A stretch of 64,000 nt of DNA from Neorhodopirellula lusitana (GTDB taxonomy: Bacteria > Planctomycetota > Planctomycetia > Pirellulales > Pirellulaceae). The notes under the pieces are model-generated. The model was not told the origin of the DNA and did not search any database. It worked only from the letters and a program-made list of their open reading frames with translations. Positions 23,342 to 32,156 of the stretch are shown here, piece by piece. The number at the start of each line of letters is the position of its first letter. Position 1 is the stretch's first letter. A program made the translations under genes and the position numbers. The stretch covers positions 1 to 64,000 of the forward strand of contig NZ_FXUG01000008.1 of NCBI RefSeq assembly GCF_900182915.1, given 5' to 3'.

Positions 23342-25864
23342 CTACTCGTCGTCGGCGATGTTCATCTCAAAGCCTGTTCGTTCGTCGACGGACTCATAGA
23401 ATCCGCGGACGATGTTACGAGCGTCTCCGTTGCCTAGCAATTGAGCCATGAACCGTTGTTGCGGTTGGCGGAACTGCTCGTGAAGAGTCTCTGCGTCAGG
23501 CTGGAACTCGGTTGGCGTGACCACATAGAAAACGCTTTGCGGGTCGTTGGAGGCAACCGCGTGTTCGCCCACTTGTGATGAGAACACGGCTCGCATGAAG
23601 TCTTCACCGACAGCGTCCAGTTCAGGAACGTTGGTAACGACGGTTTCCATGAAGCCAACTTGGTCGAGCCAAGAGAAAGGGCCAACGCCCGTGATCAAGT
23701 TATCCTTTTGGGATTCTGGAACCACGTCGGCGAGTGTTTGGCCTTCGACTGAAGCGGCTTTCGCCAGTTCGTCGGCAGCCGCTTTGGCTAGGGTGCGAGC
23801 TTCGCGGGTGCGGATCACTTGGATCACTTCGTCGCGAACTTCATCCAGCTCGGGAAGGTAGGACTCAACGTCTTCGGTCTTCCAGGTGATGTAGGTCACG
23901 GCGGCTTCGAGGTCGACGGTCCGCATGGGTGAGTACAACGCTTGCGGTGGGATCAGCGAGCCGTCTTGCATTTGGGCACCGAACAAGATCGCATTGAACG
24001 GAGGTCCACGGCGGTTGAAGTTCGCACCCAATCCGAACGAGTTGCCGGGAGTGATTTCCGTGGCGGTGACGCGGTTGATCAGTTCATCGGTCTTGCCGTA
24101 GCCGAGACCGAGTTCTTCGGCCATTGCTTTCAGGTCAAGCCGCTCGGGAGCGTCTTCTTCGGTTTGGACGCCGACGGAAACGTTGCTCTCGTGGACGGCT
24201 CGTTCACTGAAGTAGCGACGCATGCGTTTGTTCGCTTCGGTGACGGCGAGGTCCAAAGCCCGGCGAGCGGGTTGGGAAGCCATTTCGTTGGCAATCTGCT
24301 CGCGAACTTCCTCGAAGGTTTGAGGCTTCGTGGGTGCAGGCTCGTCATCGAGGTCGAGGCTGTCGTCGCTCGCTTCGTCAGATGCGTCGGCTTCCGCGGA
24401 TTCAGTGGCTGCCATTTCAGGTGCCGCCGTATCGGCCGGTGCCTCTTCAGCAGCTGGCTCTTCGGTTGCGGCTTCTTCGGTTGAAGTTTCTTCTTCTTCG
24501 GTCTGCTCGGCTGCCATTTCCTCTTGGGCCGCTTCGGCTTCAGCCGGTGTTTCTTCAGCGGTAGCTTCCTTGGCGGCTTCCTCGACAGCTTCGGTCGCCT
24601 CGGTAGCAACTTCTTCGACAGCTTCCTTTACGGTCTCTGTGGAAGGAGTTTCAGTTGCAGGAGCCTCTTCGTTTTGGAACATGACCAAGCGAACGGCGGA
24701 GGCGTCACCTAGGTTCATGGACGAATCTTCGTCAGCGGGTTCGGCTTCCGGCTCGGTTGCAGTTTCTTCTGCTGCTTCTGTGCCGGCATCGGTTTCTGCT
24801 TCCGCTTCTGCTGCTTCGGCTTCCATTTCAGCCTTGTCTTGAGCGGAGGCTGCCTTGATGGCGGCCTCAAGTTGCTTGCTGGCTTCGGCAAGTTCTTCTT
24901 CGCCCAGTTCAGGTTCGACGGGCAATTGGAAATCTCCGCCGGCCAGGCGACGTTCGTATTCGGCGCGAAGCTGTTCTTCGGTGATCTTTGCTTTCTCGAT
25001 TTCCATGAACTTGTTCAGGTCGGCTGAAACAAATTCAATCTTGGCTGAATCAGGACGACGGAAACGCGGGGCTGGCGAGAGGTCGTTGGGGTAATTGATT
25101 CGGTTCTTGCCTTCTTCGTAGACCTCATTGATCTCCGATTGGCTGGGGCTTTCGTTGGTCTTGTCGAAGTACTCGCTAACCAAGACGCCGTAAGCGTCGA
25201 CGGAAGCTTGTTGGTTTGTCTTTAGGAAGTTTTCCCATTGGCCCAGTGGAGTGACGACGGGGATCTGTCCGTTGGTCAATCCAACTAGGGCGCCCCGTTG
25301 ATACAAGTCCGCCAGCAAGTGCATGCGAAGTTGTTCGTAGAGGTGTTGTTGGCCGAGTTGGTTGCCGGTGCTCTTCATCAACAATGCGACAATCTCGCCA
25401 TTGTTCATCGTGCCGTCGACGTACCGTGCCAGCCAGTTGCTAACGGCGGTGTCATCGAGTTCGAAGCCGGCTTTCTTGGCTTCGCTGTAGAATCGCAGCG
25501 TGTTGATGGTGGCTTCTTCGCTCGGGTTGGTGTCGATTCCGAGCGATCGGATTTGTTGGTTTTGTTCGTCGTACTGGAAGCCGGGCGTTTGTGGCATGCC
25601 GCCCTTTTCCATCGTCCGGCTGGCCAGTTCGCTAAGGAAACGAACCACCGAGGCGTGGTTTTGGGTGGTCCGGGCGACGTGGCCTCGGGTCAGCTCAACG
25701 CCGTCAAACGAAGCTGCTACGGGGTCAGCGTTGATCCCGCCTCCGCGTCGCAGATAGGTGTCCAACGCAGGCAGGACAACGAAGGAAAAAAGTGCCAGCA
25801 ACGTCAACAAAACCATCAATGGTTTTAGGTTGCGTCGAAAAATCTCGAACGGACTCGAACTCAT
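23342..25864 (-). CDS. PpiD/SurA-like membrane-anchored chaperone with acidic insert, parvulin domain not recognisable
   Basis: An 840-residue protein with a single N-terminal membrane anchor (about residues 13-34) and a SurA_N-like domain (V-A-A-S-F-D-G-V-E-L-T-R-G near 48, helical to ~310), the layout of PpiD. Residues ~320-530 are very rich in Ala, Glu and Thr. The segment ~560-640 that should hold the rotamase lacks the G-G-D-L-G and G-x-H-I-I motifs of parvulins. The C-terminal helices (near 690-750) resemble SurA_N-type helices. It probably acts as a periplasmic foldase or scaffold, without confirmed isomerase activity. It stands alone, with FKBP 310 bases upstream on the same strand. 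Confidence 0.8.
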   Translation of the reverse strand: MSSSPFEIFRRNLKPLMVLLTLLALFSFVVLPALDTYLRRGGGINADPVAASFDGVELTRGHVARTTQNHASVVRFLSELASRTMEKGGMPQTPGFQYDEQNQQIRSLGIDTNPSEEATINTLRFYSEAKKAGFELDDTAVSNWLARYVDGTMNNGEIVALLMKSTGNQLGQQHLYEQLRMHLLADLYQRGALVGLTNGQIPVVTPLGQWENFLKTNQQASVDAYGVLVSEYFDKTNESPSQSEINEVYEEGKNRINYPNDLSPAPRFRRPDSAKIEFVSADLNKFMEIEKAKITEEQLRAEYERRLAGGDFQLPVEPELGEEELAEASKQLEAAIKAASAQDKAEMEAEAAEAEAETDAGTEAAEETATEPEAEPADEDSSMNLGDASAVRLVMFQNEEAPATETPSTETVKEAVEEVATEATEAVEEAAKEATAEETPAEAEAAQEEMAAEQTEEEETSTEEAATEEPAAEEAPADTAAPEMAATESAEADASDEASDDSLDLDDEPAPTKPQTFEEVREQIANEMASQPARRALDLAVTEANKRMRRYFSERAVHESNVSVGVQTEEDAPERLDLKAMAEELGLGYGKTDELINRVTATEITPGNSFGLGANFNRRGPPFNAILFGAQMQDGSLIPPQALYSPMRTVDLEAAVTYITWKTEDVESYLPELDEVRDEVIQVIRTREARTLAKAAADELAKAASVEGQTLADVVPESQKDNLITGVGPFSWLDQVGFMETVVTNVPELDAVGEDFMRAVFSSQVGEHAVASNDPQSVFYVVTPTEFQPDAETLHEQFRQPQQRFMAQLLGNGDARNIVRGFYESVDERTGFEMNIADDE

Positions 25865-26127
25865 CAGAGAAGCCTAGAAAACATCCGTGATGCGGCAGCG
25901 ATCTAGAGGGAGGCTGCTACGGAAAGGGTTGAATGGGTTAGCAAGAAGGGGTGATTACCAAGCCGCAAAGGGTATCGCCCCAGCGATTTTGCGGTCAAGG
26001 CGACTTCGGGAAAGCTTGGCGAAGTAGCGAACGTTGGCAAGCCTTTTCGTCCGCGGGTCTGGCGTTCGCAGCGGCCGCATGTCGGCTCGCTGGACTGAAT
26101 CTGGAAACTGAATCGAGAGACCGGCCG

Positions 26128-26155
26128 CTGGCATCGGGCGTGAACCCGATGCCAG
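26128..26155 (-). terminator. 11-bp perfect hairpin downstream of FKBP gene
   Basis: CTGGCATCGGG and its complement enclose a 6-base loop, starting 18 bases beyond the FKBP stop on the minus strand. There is no clear T tract. Confidence 0.5.
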
Positions 26156-26172
26156 TGACAGGTGCTAGTGGG

Positions 26173-26904
26173 TTACAGGATTTCCAGCAGTTCGACTTCA
26201 AAGACGAGCACTTCGTTGGGGCCGATCTTGGGTGGAGCACCGTCGGCACCGTATGCCATTTCTGGTGGAATGAAGAGCATCCATTTCGAGCCGACCTTCA
26301 TTTTTTGAAGGGCCAGTTGCCAGCCTTGGATCACGCGATTGACGGGGAATTGTGCGGGCTCGCCACGTTGGACGCTGCTGTCGAAGACTTCGCCGTTGGT
26401 CAGCTTGCCGGTGTAGTGGACCGAAACAGTGTCGGTTGGGCTGGGTGAGCCGCCTTCACCTTCGGTGATGACCTTGAACTGGATGCCCTTGTCGAGTGGT
26501 TTGACGCCTTCGGCTTTCGCGTTCTGGGTCATCCAAACCTCGCTCTTTTCCTTGTTCATGAGAGCTTGTTTTTCAGTCTCTGCATTGGCGGCGGCTTGTC
26601 GCTTTTGCAGCATGGCTTGGATCTTGCCTTGGACTTCCGCAAGTTGATCTTGGGTTAGGCCAGGATCTTTGCCGGCAAGGGCGTCGGCGAGTCCCTTCTG
26701 CATGCCTTCGGCGGAGAAGTCACCGGCTCGGAAGCCTTGTTGAGCAAAGGATTGTCCAACCGAGAAACCCAGGAAGTAGCCAACCGAGTCTTCGGTGCCA
26801 GCGTCAGGTTCTTGAGCAGACGCGGATTGAGTCAGCGGGCTTTGGGACATGGTGAAACTTGCTAAAAGGGCCAGTGTGAGTGCAGTGTATCGCGTAAAAG
26901 ACAT
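26173..26904 (-). CDS. Exported FKBP-type peptidyl-prolyl isomerase
   Basis: The 243-residue protein has a signal peptide (M-S-F-T-R-Y then a hydrophobic run ending near S-A-S-A-Q). A helical FKBP N-terminal dimerisation domain (~35-135, with S-V-G-Y-F-L-G-F-S-V-G) comes next, then an FKBP domain (~145-243). Key elements are V-S-V-H-Y-T-G-K-L, G-E-V-F-D-S-S, F-P-V-N-R-V-I-Q-G-W and the hydrophobic end E-V-E-L-L-E-I-L. This matches the FkpA/Mip layout. A role in folding of exported proteins is inferred; it lies 310 bases upstream of the PpiD-like gene. Confidence 0.9.
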   Translation of the reverse strand: MSFTRYTALTLALLASFTMSQSPLTQSASAQEPDAGTEDSVGYFLGFSVGQSFAQQGFRAGDFSAEGMQKGLADALAGKDPGLTQDQLAEVQGKIQAMLQKRQAAANAETEKQALMNKEKSEVWMTQNAKAEGVKPLDKGIQFKVITEGEGGSPSPTDTVSVHYTGKLTNGEVFDSSVQRGEPAQFPVNRVIQGWQLALQKMKVGSKWMLFIPPEMAYGADGAPPKIGPNEVLVFEVELLEIL

Positions 26905-27225
26905 GCGAAGGTTGTCCTAGGTGGGAACCAATCACCAAGACGCAAGACTACAGACGCTCGCGAGTTTTCTATGGTGATCCAGTGTGTGGTCAGGATAACA
27001 CCTTAACGCTGTTTTGCACTCCCCTGTCGTGGGTGACAGCGGCCCGGTTCCCCTGGAATTCCCAATGAAATCGCTCTGGGGAAGCTTTGACGGCGCCGGA
27101 ATGGCTTCGCCCGGTTCGCCTTCGCCCTCCGTCAGCAGGTTTTGAAGGCGTTTGGCGTGTCGGGATGCCTGCCTGTTGAACAGCCTGAGTTGCCTGGTTC
27201 GGTTGGCTGAAGGGTCTTCTGGCCA

Positions 27226-27362
27226 GTTTGAGCTACCGGGTCGCTTTGTCTACTGACAGCAACTTTTGCTAAGTCGGTTTGTCTGCTGGGTAGTTCGGCT
27301 GCTGGGCAGTTTTGTCTACTGGGCAAGTGCGCCTACTGGGCCAGTTCGCCTATTGGGCAACC
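27226..27362. repeat. Degenerate 16-18 bp tandem repeats
   Basis: Units of the form (t)ctactgggcaagttcgcc recur seven or so times with much variation, up to the end of the kinase gene. The rest of the gap 26905-27349 has no recognisable gene or motif. Confidence 0.6.
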
Positions 27363-28450
27363 TGGGAGGCCAGCATGGCGACTAGCATTGCGATCACGAT
27401 CGCGGCCAGGATGAGTGCGAGTCGCCACATCGGGATGGGTTCTCGCGGGATGCCACCGAGTCTTGCTTGAATTTGCTTTTCGAGCATCTGGCGTCCGCGC
27501 TCAGTCGCCTGGCTGGCGCCCACGTCGTGAGCCTTCACTCGGGCTGGATGCGCTGGGTCCGTGTCGGCCTCTTCTGGGTCAGGCAGTCCAGCGAGGTCGT
27601 AATCCTCGCCGATTTGGAGCATCACGCCTTGGATGGCGCGAGCATTGAAGGGGCGGTCTTCAGGTGATTTCGCGAGGCATTGGTCGATGATTTCGTCCAG
27701 CTCTTTAGGCACATCGCCGACAAACTGGCTGATCCGAGGCGGCTTGGATCGCAGGTGCTGTTCGAAGAGTTGGGCAAAGTTCTCGCCTAGAAAGACTTTG
27801 CGTCCGCTCAACATCTCGAACAGGCAGCACCCGAGCGCGTAGAGGTCCGCTTTGCCGGAGATCGTGTCGTCGCCGGTGATTTGTTCCGGAGCCATGTAGG
27901 CGTGCGTGCCCACGGTGAGGCCTTGGTTGGTCAGGTCCGCGGAATGCAGGTCGCGGGCGATCCCGAAGTCACCCAATTTGACTTGGGCGTCGCGAGTCAG
28001 GAACAGGTTTCCTGGTTTCAGGTCGCGGTGGATCACGCTGTGATTGTGGGCGCATTGCAGGGCGGAGCTGACTTGGCGGGCCACGTCGACGACCACAGGC
28101 CAAGAAAAGGCGCCGGAGGATTCGATCAAGTCCTTGATCGTTCCACCGTCGACGCGCTGCATCACATAGAAGAGTTGGTTTTCGCAGCTTCCGCCGCCGA
28201 AGTACCCAATGATATTGGGGTGCTGAAGGCGTTCCAGGATCAGCATCTCGCGACGGAACCTCGCCTGGATGAGCTCATCCGAGCTTACCGACGGGTGTAA
28301 TTTTTTGATCGCGAGATCTTCGCCAACCAACGCCCAAGCGGCCGGGGCTACCTCTCGGTCAGTCCGTACTTTTCCACTGTAGATTGTGCCGACGGTTCCT
28401 ACACCCAGAACCGGGCCTAATTCAAAATCGGCTAGGTCCAGGTGAGGCAT
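27350..28450 (-). CDS. Membrane-anchored Ser/Thr protein kinase (Hanks type)
   Basis: The 366-residue kinase has a glycine loop G-V-G-T-V-G-T-I-Y, the catalytic lysine in D-L-A-I-K-K-L, H-R-D-L-K-P-G-N, D-F-G and A-P-E-Q. All catalytic residues are present within residues ~10-270. A short linker leads to one C-terminal membrane helix (~343-365); no extracellular sensor domain follows, unlike PknB. It begins 20 bases after the rplU stop, so cotranscription with the ribosomal protein gene is likely. The substrate is unknown. Confidence 0.9.
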   Translation of the reverse strand: MPHLDLADFELGPVLGVGTVGTIYSGKVRTDREVAPAAWALVGEDLAIKKLHPSVSSDELIQARFRREMLILERLQHPNIIGYFGGGSCENQLFYVMQRVDGGTIKDLIESSGAFSWPVVVDVARQVSSALQCAHNHSVIHRDLKPGNLFLTRDAQVKLGDFGIARDLHSADLTNQGLTVGTHAYMAPEQITGDDTISGKADLYALGCCLFEMLSGRKVFLGENFAQLFEQHLRSKPPRISQFVGDVPKELDEIIDQCLAKSPEDRPFNARAIQGVMLQIGEDYDLAGLPDPEEADTDPAHPARVKAHDVGASQATERGRQMLEKQIQARLGGIPREPIPMWRLALILAAIVIAMLVAMLASQVAQ

Positions 28451-28470
28451 CGGCTACCATTCTACTAGAG

Positions 28471-28785
28471 TCAAACGCCAGCGATTTCTTCGATACGCAC
28501 GCGAGTGTTGCTTTGACGGTGTCCCGTACGCTTCTTGCTGTGCTTACGTCGGCGGAACTTTTGGACATAAATCTTCTTGTCCATTTTAGTTCCGAGCACG
28601 GACGCCGTTACAGAAACGCCATCCAAAGTAGGTGTTCCGAGCTTTAGCCCGTCATCGCCGCCGACTGCCAATACGGTGGCGAACTGGAGGCTTTCACCTT
28701 CAGCGATTTCGCGGAAATCGACATCGATTTCCATACCTGGCTCAACGCGGTACTGGCGTCCACCGTCAACAAAGATGGCATACAT
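28471..28785 (-). CDS. rplU: 50S ribosomal protein L21
   Basis: A 104-residue L21. It starts M-Y-A-I-F-V-D-G-G-R-Q-Y-R, and the C-terminal half has K-K-I-Y-V-Q-K-F-R-R-R-K-H-S-K-K and G-H-R-Q, typical 23S rRNA contacts. The ATG two codons upstream (M-T-M-Y-A-I-F) is possible. L21 is usually followed by rpmA (L27) and obg; here a protein kinase follows instead. The gap 28786-29093 upstream holds no gene and no promoter I can support. Confidence 0.93.
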   Translation of the reverse strand: MYAIFVDGGRQYRVEPGMEIDVDFREIAEGESLQFATVLAVGGDDGLKLGTPTLDGVSVTASVLGTKMDKKIYVQKFRRRKHSKKRTGHRQSNTRVRIEEIAGV

Positions 28786-29093
28786 GGTCAAAAAGAATGT
28801 TCGAGGGAGTGAATTGGAAACGGGGAGCCCGACGAGTCGGTCCCAAAGAGTAGCGATCGACTGTTGGAATTGCTAGCCCTACGGTTAACCGTCTGAATCG
28901 GAAAAAGCGGAATCGAGTCGTCGAAACAACCCCCGTATCTTCGCCAATCTCACATGCGTTGCGTTATTGCGCTGCAAACACTTACTCGGGCACTTGAATG
29001 AACTGAACATACACACCGTGCTAGGTAGGGGGGCAACCGATCGGTGTTCCCTGCAAAAATGCACCTTCAAGGTTTTAGGCTGGCAAGTTCCCT

Positions 29094-30011
29094 ATGTATT
29101 CTTACACGAAATCCCATGGTCGCCGCTCTCGTCGAGTGCGTCCAGAGTCTTTTGATGTGACCTCAGGTGGCGGCACTGCTGGTGCAGATCCAGCGACACC
29201 CGGTGCGGCGAATTCGGGCCTGGACAAAAATTCTGTTTCGCGTGCAGACACTAGGACCGCACGTCCGGATATTCCACCTGGGCGGACTGTGACGCCGCTG
29301 GAAATTGCCGATCTCAGAGAATTTGCTCTGGGTGGATTGGGCTCGCCCGATTCGGGGCACGCGTTGCCCCACGCAATTGAATCCAGCTCTAGTGAATCCG
29401 GCACTCATGATTTCAGCAGTCATGAATCCGTTTCGGAAAAGCCCGTTCTGGAAAATCCCAATCGGGAAGGAAAGAAGCGAGATCCGATGGAAGGACTCAT
29501 TTCGGACGACGGGTTTGTGCGATGCGGGGACGAGCGATGGGAAACCGAGCCAAAGAGGGCCCTTTCGACGGAGCAGGGTTCGCGGTCGACGCCACCCCCC
29601 AAAGGCCGCAAGCGGACTCGGATTTCAGTTTCCTTAGTGCACCCCTGCACCGTTTATCGATTGGGGATGCATTATGCCTGGTCGACTTCCACGGTAGTTC
29701 TGGCCCATGAAGTGGTAGCGACTTGGGCGGAACTTGGCACCGCGGGTTCAGCGTCGGCAGCCCGGGTGGGATTGTTTGGGATGGCTTCGGCGACTCCCGT
29801 TTCGGTTTTAATGTCAGAACTTTCGCAAGTAGTCGTTCGGCATCCGTTCACCAGGTGGGTGTTGTTAGCGAGTCAGTTACCCGAGCCTTGTCATTGCGAG
29901 GCGGCGATGGTGGGGGCCAAGGGTTATCTGGATGAGGCGCTGAACGCGGATCAGTTCGAGGAAATGATTCGAGCTGTCGATGCTGGCCACACGTTTGGGC
30001 TGCCGGTTTAG
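29094..30011 (+). CDS. Protein with disordered N-terminus and receiver-like C-terminal domain lacking phospho-Asp
   Basis: 305 residues. The first ~170 are Ser/Pro/Gly/Arg-rich and probably disordered. Residues ~180-305 follow the pattern of a NarL-type receiver domain: I-S-V-S-L-V-H-P-C-T-V-Y-R-L-G-M corresponds to the first strand and helix. G-A-K-G-Y-L-D-E-A-L-N-A-D-Q-F-E-E-M-I corresponds to the last strand and helix. The paired acidic residues after strand 1 and the phosphoryl aspartate after strand 3 are missing, so phosphorylation is unlikely. There is no output domain. The start is uncertain; later ATGs within the disordered part are possible. It is divergent from rplU. Function unknown. 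Confidence 0.55.
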   Translation: MYSYTKSHGRRSRRVRPESFDVTSGGGTAGADPATPGAANSGLDKNSVSRADTRTARPDIPPGRTVTPLEIADLREFALGGLGSPDSGHALPHAIESSSSESGTHDFSSHESVSEKPVLENPNREGKKRDPMEGLISDDGFVRCGDERWETEPKRALSTEQGSRSTPPPKGRKRTRISVSLVHPCTVYRLGMHYAWSTSTVVLAHEVVATWAELGTAGSASAARVGLFGMASATPVSVLMSELSQVVVRHPFTRWVLLASQLPEPCHCEAAMVGAKGYLDEALNADQFEEMIRAVDAGHTFGLPV

Positions 30012-30299
30012 AGGCTGCCGATGGGGGCCAAGCCAATTTGCGATAGGCTGATTGGCGAGCTCAAGAGTTTGGGCCGGTGGAGTGGCCGATCAAGGTGCAC
30101 TTTCGGGCGATACCAGGTGGGGTTGGGCATCGTTGCGAGATTCATTGGCTCCTTGGGCGTGGCGGGCCGCTGGTAAACCGAGCGACGTAAAAGATGCTGG
30201 TCTGCCGGGTGCCTGGATCCGCTGGATTGTGCTATCAAAACGGGGCGTCATTCGACGACATTGTCCTCCCCATTGTTCGCATTTTCGCGAGTACCTGCC

Positions 30300-30881
30300 A
30301 TGACTGCTTCCGCTGACCGAACGCCTTTAATTGAATTGATGGAGCGCGAAGCGCTTCAGCGTGGAACCTTCACACTCGCTAGTGGAAAAACGGCGAACTA
30401 TTACCTTGATTGCCGCCGCGTGACGTTGCACCCCAAGGGTGCCGGTTTGGTCGGCCGGGCGATGCTCGATTTCATTTCCACCAATGCCGCCAACGCTGGC
30501 ATCCCCGACGCGGTCGGTGGGATGGCCATCGGAGCGGATCCGATCACGGCATCGATCGTGACGTTGGCGGGCATGGAAAACATCGAACTTTCGGGATTCA
30601 TGGTTCGCAAAGAACCCAAGGGACACGGCATGGGGCAACAGGTCGAAGGGCCCGTGACGGCCGGACAAAATGTAGTGATCGTCGAAGATGTGATCACGAG
30701 TGGTGGCAGTGCCATCAAGGCTGTCGAAGCGGCGCAGGCATTCGGTTTGAATGTGTTGTATGTGCTGGCGATCATCGATCGCTTGGCTGGTGGCGAAGCA
30801 GCGTTCGCGGCAAAGGGCCTGAAACTGTACACCCTGACCACGATTCGTGACTTTGGTATCGAGCCTGAGTCAGCCGAATAA
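30300..30881 (+). CDS. pyrE: Orotate phosphoribosyltransferase
   Basis: 193 residues converting orotate and PRPP to OMP in pyrimidine synthesis. Visible are the N-terminal F-T-L-A-S-G-K-T-A-N-Y-Y-L-D, the R-K-E-P-K-G-H-G loop, and the PRPP-binding V-I-V-E-D-V-I-T-S-G-G-S. ATG 30300 gives the usual N-terminus; the frame extends 13 codons upstream. The nucleoside phosphorylase gene ppnP follows 114 bases later, so nucleotide functions are grouped. Confidence 0.93.
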   Translation: MTASADRTPLIELMEREALQRGTFTLASGKTANYYLDCRRVTLHPKGAGLVGRAMLDFISTNAANAGIPDAVGGMAIGADPITASIVTLAGMENIELSGFMVRKEPKGHGMGQQVEGPVTAGQNVVIVEDVITSGGSAIKAVEAAQAFGLNVLYVLAIIDRLAGGEAAFAAKGLKLYTLTTIRDFGIEPESAE

Positions 30882-30995
30882 ACGGCACGGTTTAAACAGC
30901 ATCGTTCAAGTCGCACTGTTCGACGGACGCTGTTCAACGGGCGCTGTTCGCTCGAGAAACAAAACACCTACCACTCCACAACAGAGATCTGCGTT

Positions 30996-31274
30996 ATGCA
31001 AGTGAATGAATATTTCGACGGGAAAGTCAAATCGATTGGTTTCGAGAACTCCGAAGGTCGCGTCACGTCGGGCGTGATGGCGGTTGGTGACTATGAGTTC
31101 GGCACCAGCGAGCACGAGTTGATGAAGGTTGTTAGCGGAGCGATCTCGGCGAAGTTGCCAGGCAGCGATTCGTTTGAAACCTTCGCAACGGGCCAACAGT
31201 TTGAAATCGAAGCGAACGTCAAGTTCCAGGTTCAGATCAAAGAGCCAACCGCGTACCTATGCTTCTATAGCTAG
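30996..31274 (+). CDS. ppnP: Pyrimidine/purine nucleoside phosphorylase (PpnP/DUF1255 family)
   Basis: A 92-residue single cupin. Its start M-Q-V-N-E-Y-F-D-G-K-V-K-S-I-G-F and its end Y-L-C-F-Y closely match E. coli YaiE/PpnP. The family phosphorolyses several nucleosides to bases and ribose 1-phosphate. The length is exactly typical. It follows pyrE on the same strand. Confidence 0.9.
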   Translation: MQVNEYFDGKVKSIGFENSEGRVTSGVMAVGDYEFGTSEHELMKVVSGAISAKLPGSDSFETFATGQQFEIEANVKFQVQIKEPTAYLCFYS

Positions 31275-31319
31275 GTCGACGATAAGCTTGGGCAGGGATC
31301 TGTACCTTCGGTGATGAAG

Positions 31320-31413
31320 GTCGCCCGCCTCTCCGAGGCGGGGTAGTGAGAGCTGGATCCAGGGGACCGACGTTGGAAACGTCGGCGACTGTCGCCCGCC
31401 TTTCCAAGGCGGG
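31320..31413. repeat. REP2 triple-palindrome cluster, 3' side of RAYT2
   Basis: Three hairpins occur in order: cccgcctctccgaggcggg (31324-31342), ccgacgttggaaacgtcgg (31367-31385) and cccgcctttccaaggcggg (31395-31413). The same three, in the same order and orientation, flank the transposase gene on its other side at 32161-32294. Confidence 0.85.
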
Positions 31414-31452
31414 TATGCCCTTATCCAGCCAAGTTGAAAAACTCGTTACCCG

Positions 31453-32133
31453 CTAGAACGCTCGATTGGATCGGCGGTAGAGGAAATCGCCTTTTGCGAG
31501 ATTCGCTTTGACTGGGTTTTGCTGGATGTAATCGCGAAGGTAGTCCAGTTGTTTCTCACTGCGGACCAAGTGATCGAATGGCTCGGGTTGCCATAGGTGG
31601 CCCGTGCGACCCATGCACTCGTTGATTCGCCGCGTCGTGTACCGCATCCAGGACGTGCATTGTTTCCGCATGGCGTTGGCATCACGGAATGCGGCTAGGA
31701 AATGAACGTGGTTAGGCATGATGATCGTGTCGCCCAACAGATAACGATCCCCGTCAAAGAACCTCAAAGCGTCCAGTACGATTTGCGCGGCCACCGGATC
31801 CTGCAAGATGCATTGGCCCAGACACGAATCGAGTGTGTCTTCGCGAAGTCGTTTGAACTGCTTGTCATACGCGGCACGATCCGCGTCAGACAAACGATCA
31901 CGGTCTGCACGCCAATCATCGGTTGGGTCGGTCAGTAATCTGGCGATGAACTGGCATCGCAATTGATCCCACCTTGTGATGACTTCCTTGGGGATCGAAT
32001 CGATCAGCCGGAGGGTGATGAATGTGATCGTCCCTGACTGGGCCCAGTGAGGTCGAGTGTGAGCCGAGACGGCGATGTCGGCGTCGCGATCGAGCAAATG
32101 ACCGATGCCGTCTTTCGGAGTTGGATCGCTCAT
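31453..32133 (-). CDS. REP-associated tyrosine transposase (RAYT2, IS200/Y1 superfamily)
   Basis: 226 residues from ATG 32133 (M-S-D-P-T-P-K-D-G-I-G-H). The longer frame upstream would read through the REP cluster and is rejected. The HUH motif is M-P-N-H-V-H-F-L near residue 140, and the candidate catalytic tyrosine lies in Y-L-R-D-Y-I-Q-Q-N-P-V-K-A near 205. The W-Q-P-E-P-F-D-H-L-V segment is typical of this transposase group. It is only distantly similar to RAYT1 and its REPs are unrelated in sequence, so the window holds two independent systems. The gene is intact. Confidence 0.87.
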   Translation of the reverse strand: MSDPTPKDGIGHLLDRDADIAVSAHTRPHWAQSGTITFITLRLIDSIPKEVITRWDQLRCQFIARLLTDPTDDWRADRDRLSDADRAAYDKQFKRLREDTLDSCLGQCILQDPVAAQIVLDALRFFDGDRYLLGDTIIMPNHVHFLAAFRDANAMRKQCTSWMRYTTRRINECMGRTGHLWQPEPFDHLVRSEKQLDYLRDYIQQNPVKANLAKGDFLYRRSNRAF

Positions 32134-32156
32134 TGGGGCGCCAATGGTTGAATACG

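Noticed and set aside
24330-24842. 170-codon Ser/Ala-rich plus-strand frame
   Set aside because: It is the antisense of the Ala/Glu-rich insert in the PpiD-like gene; such repeats give long open antisense frames.
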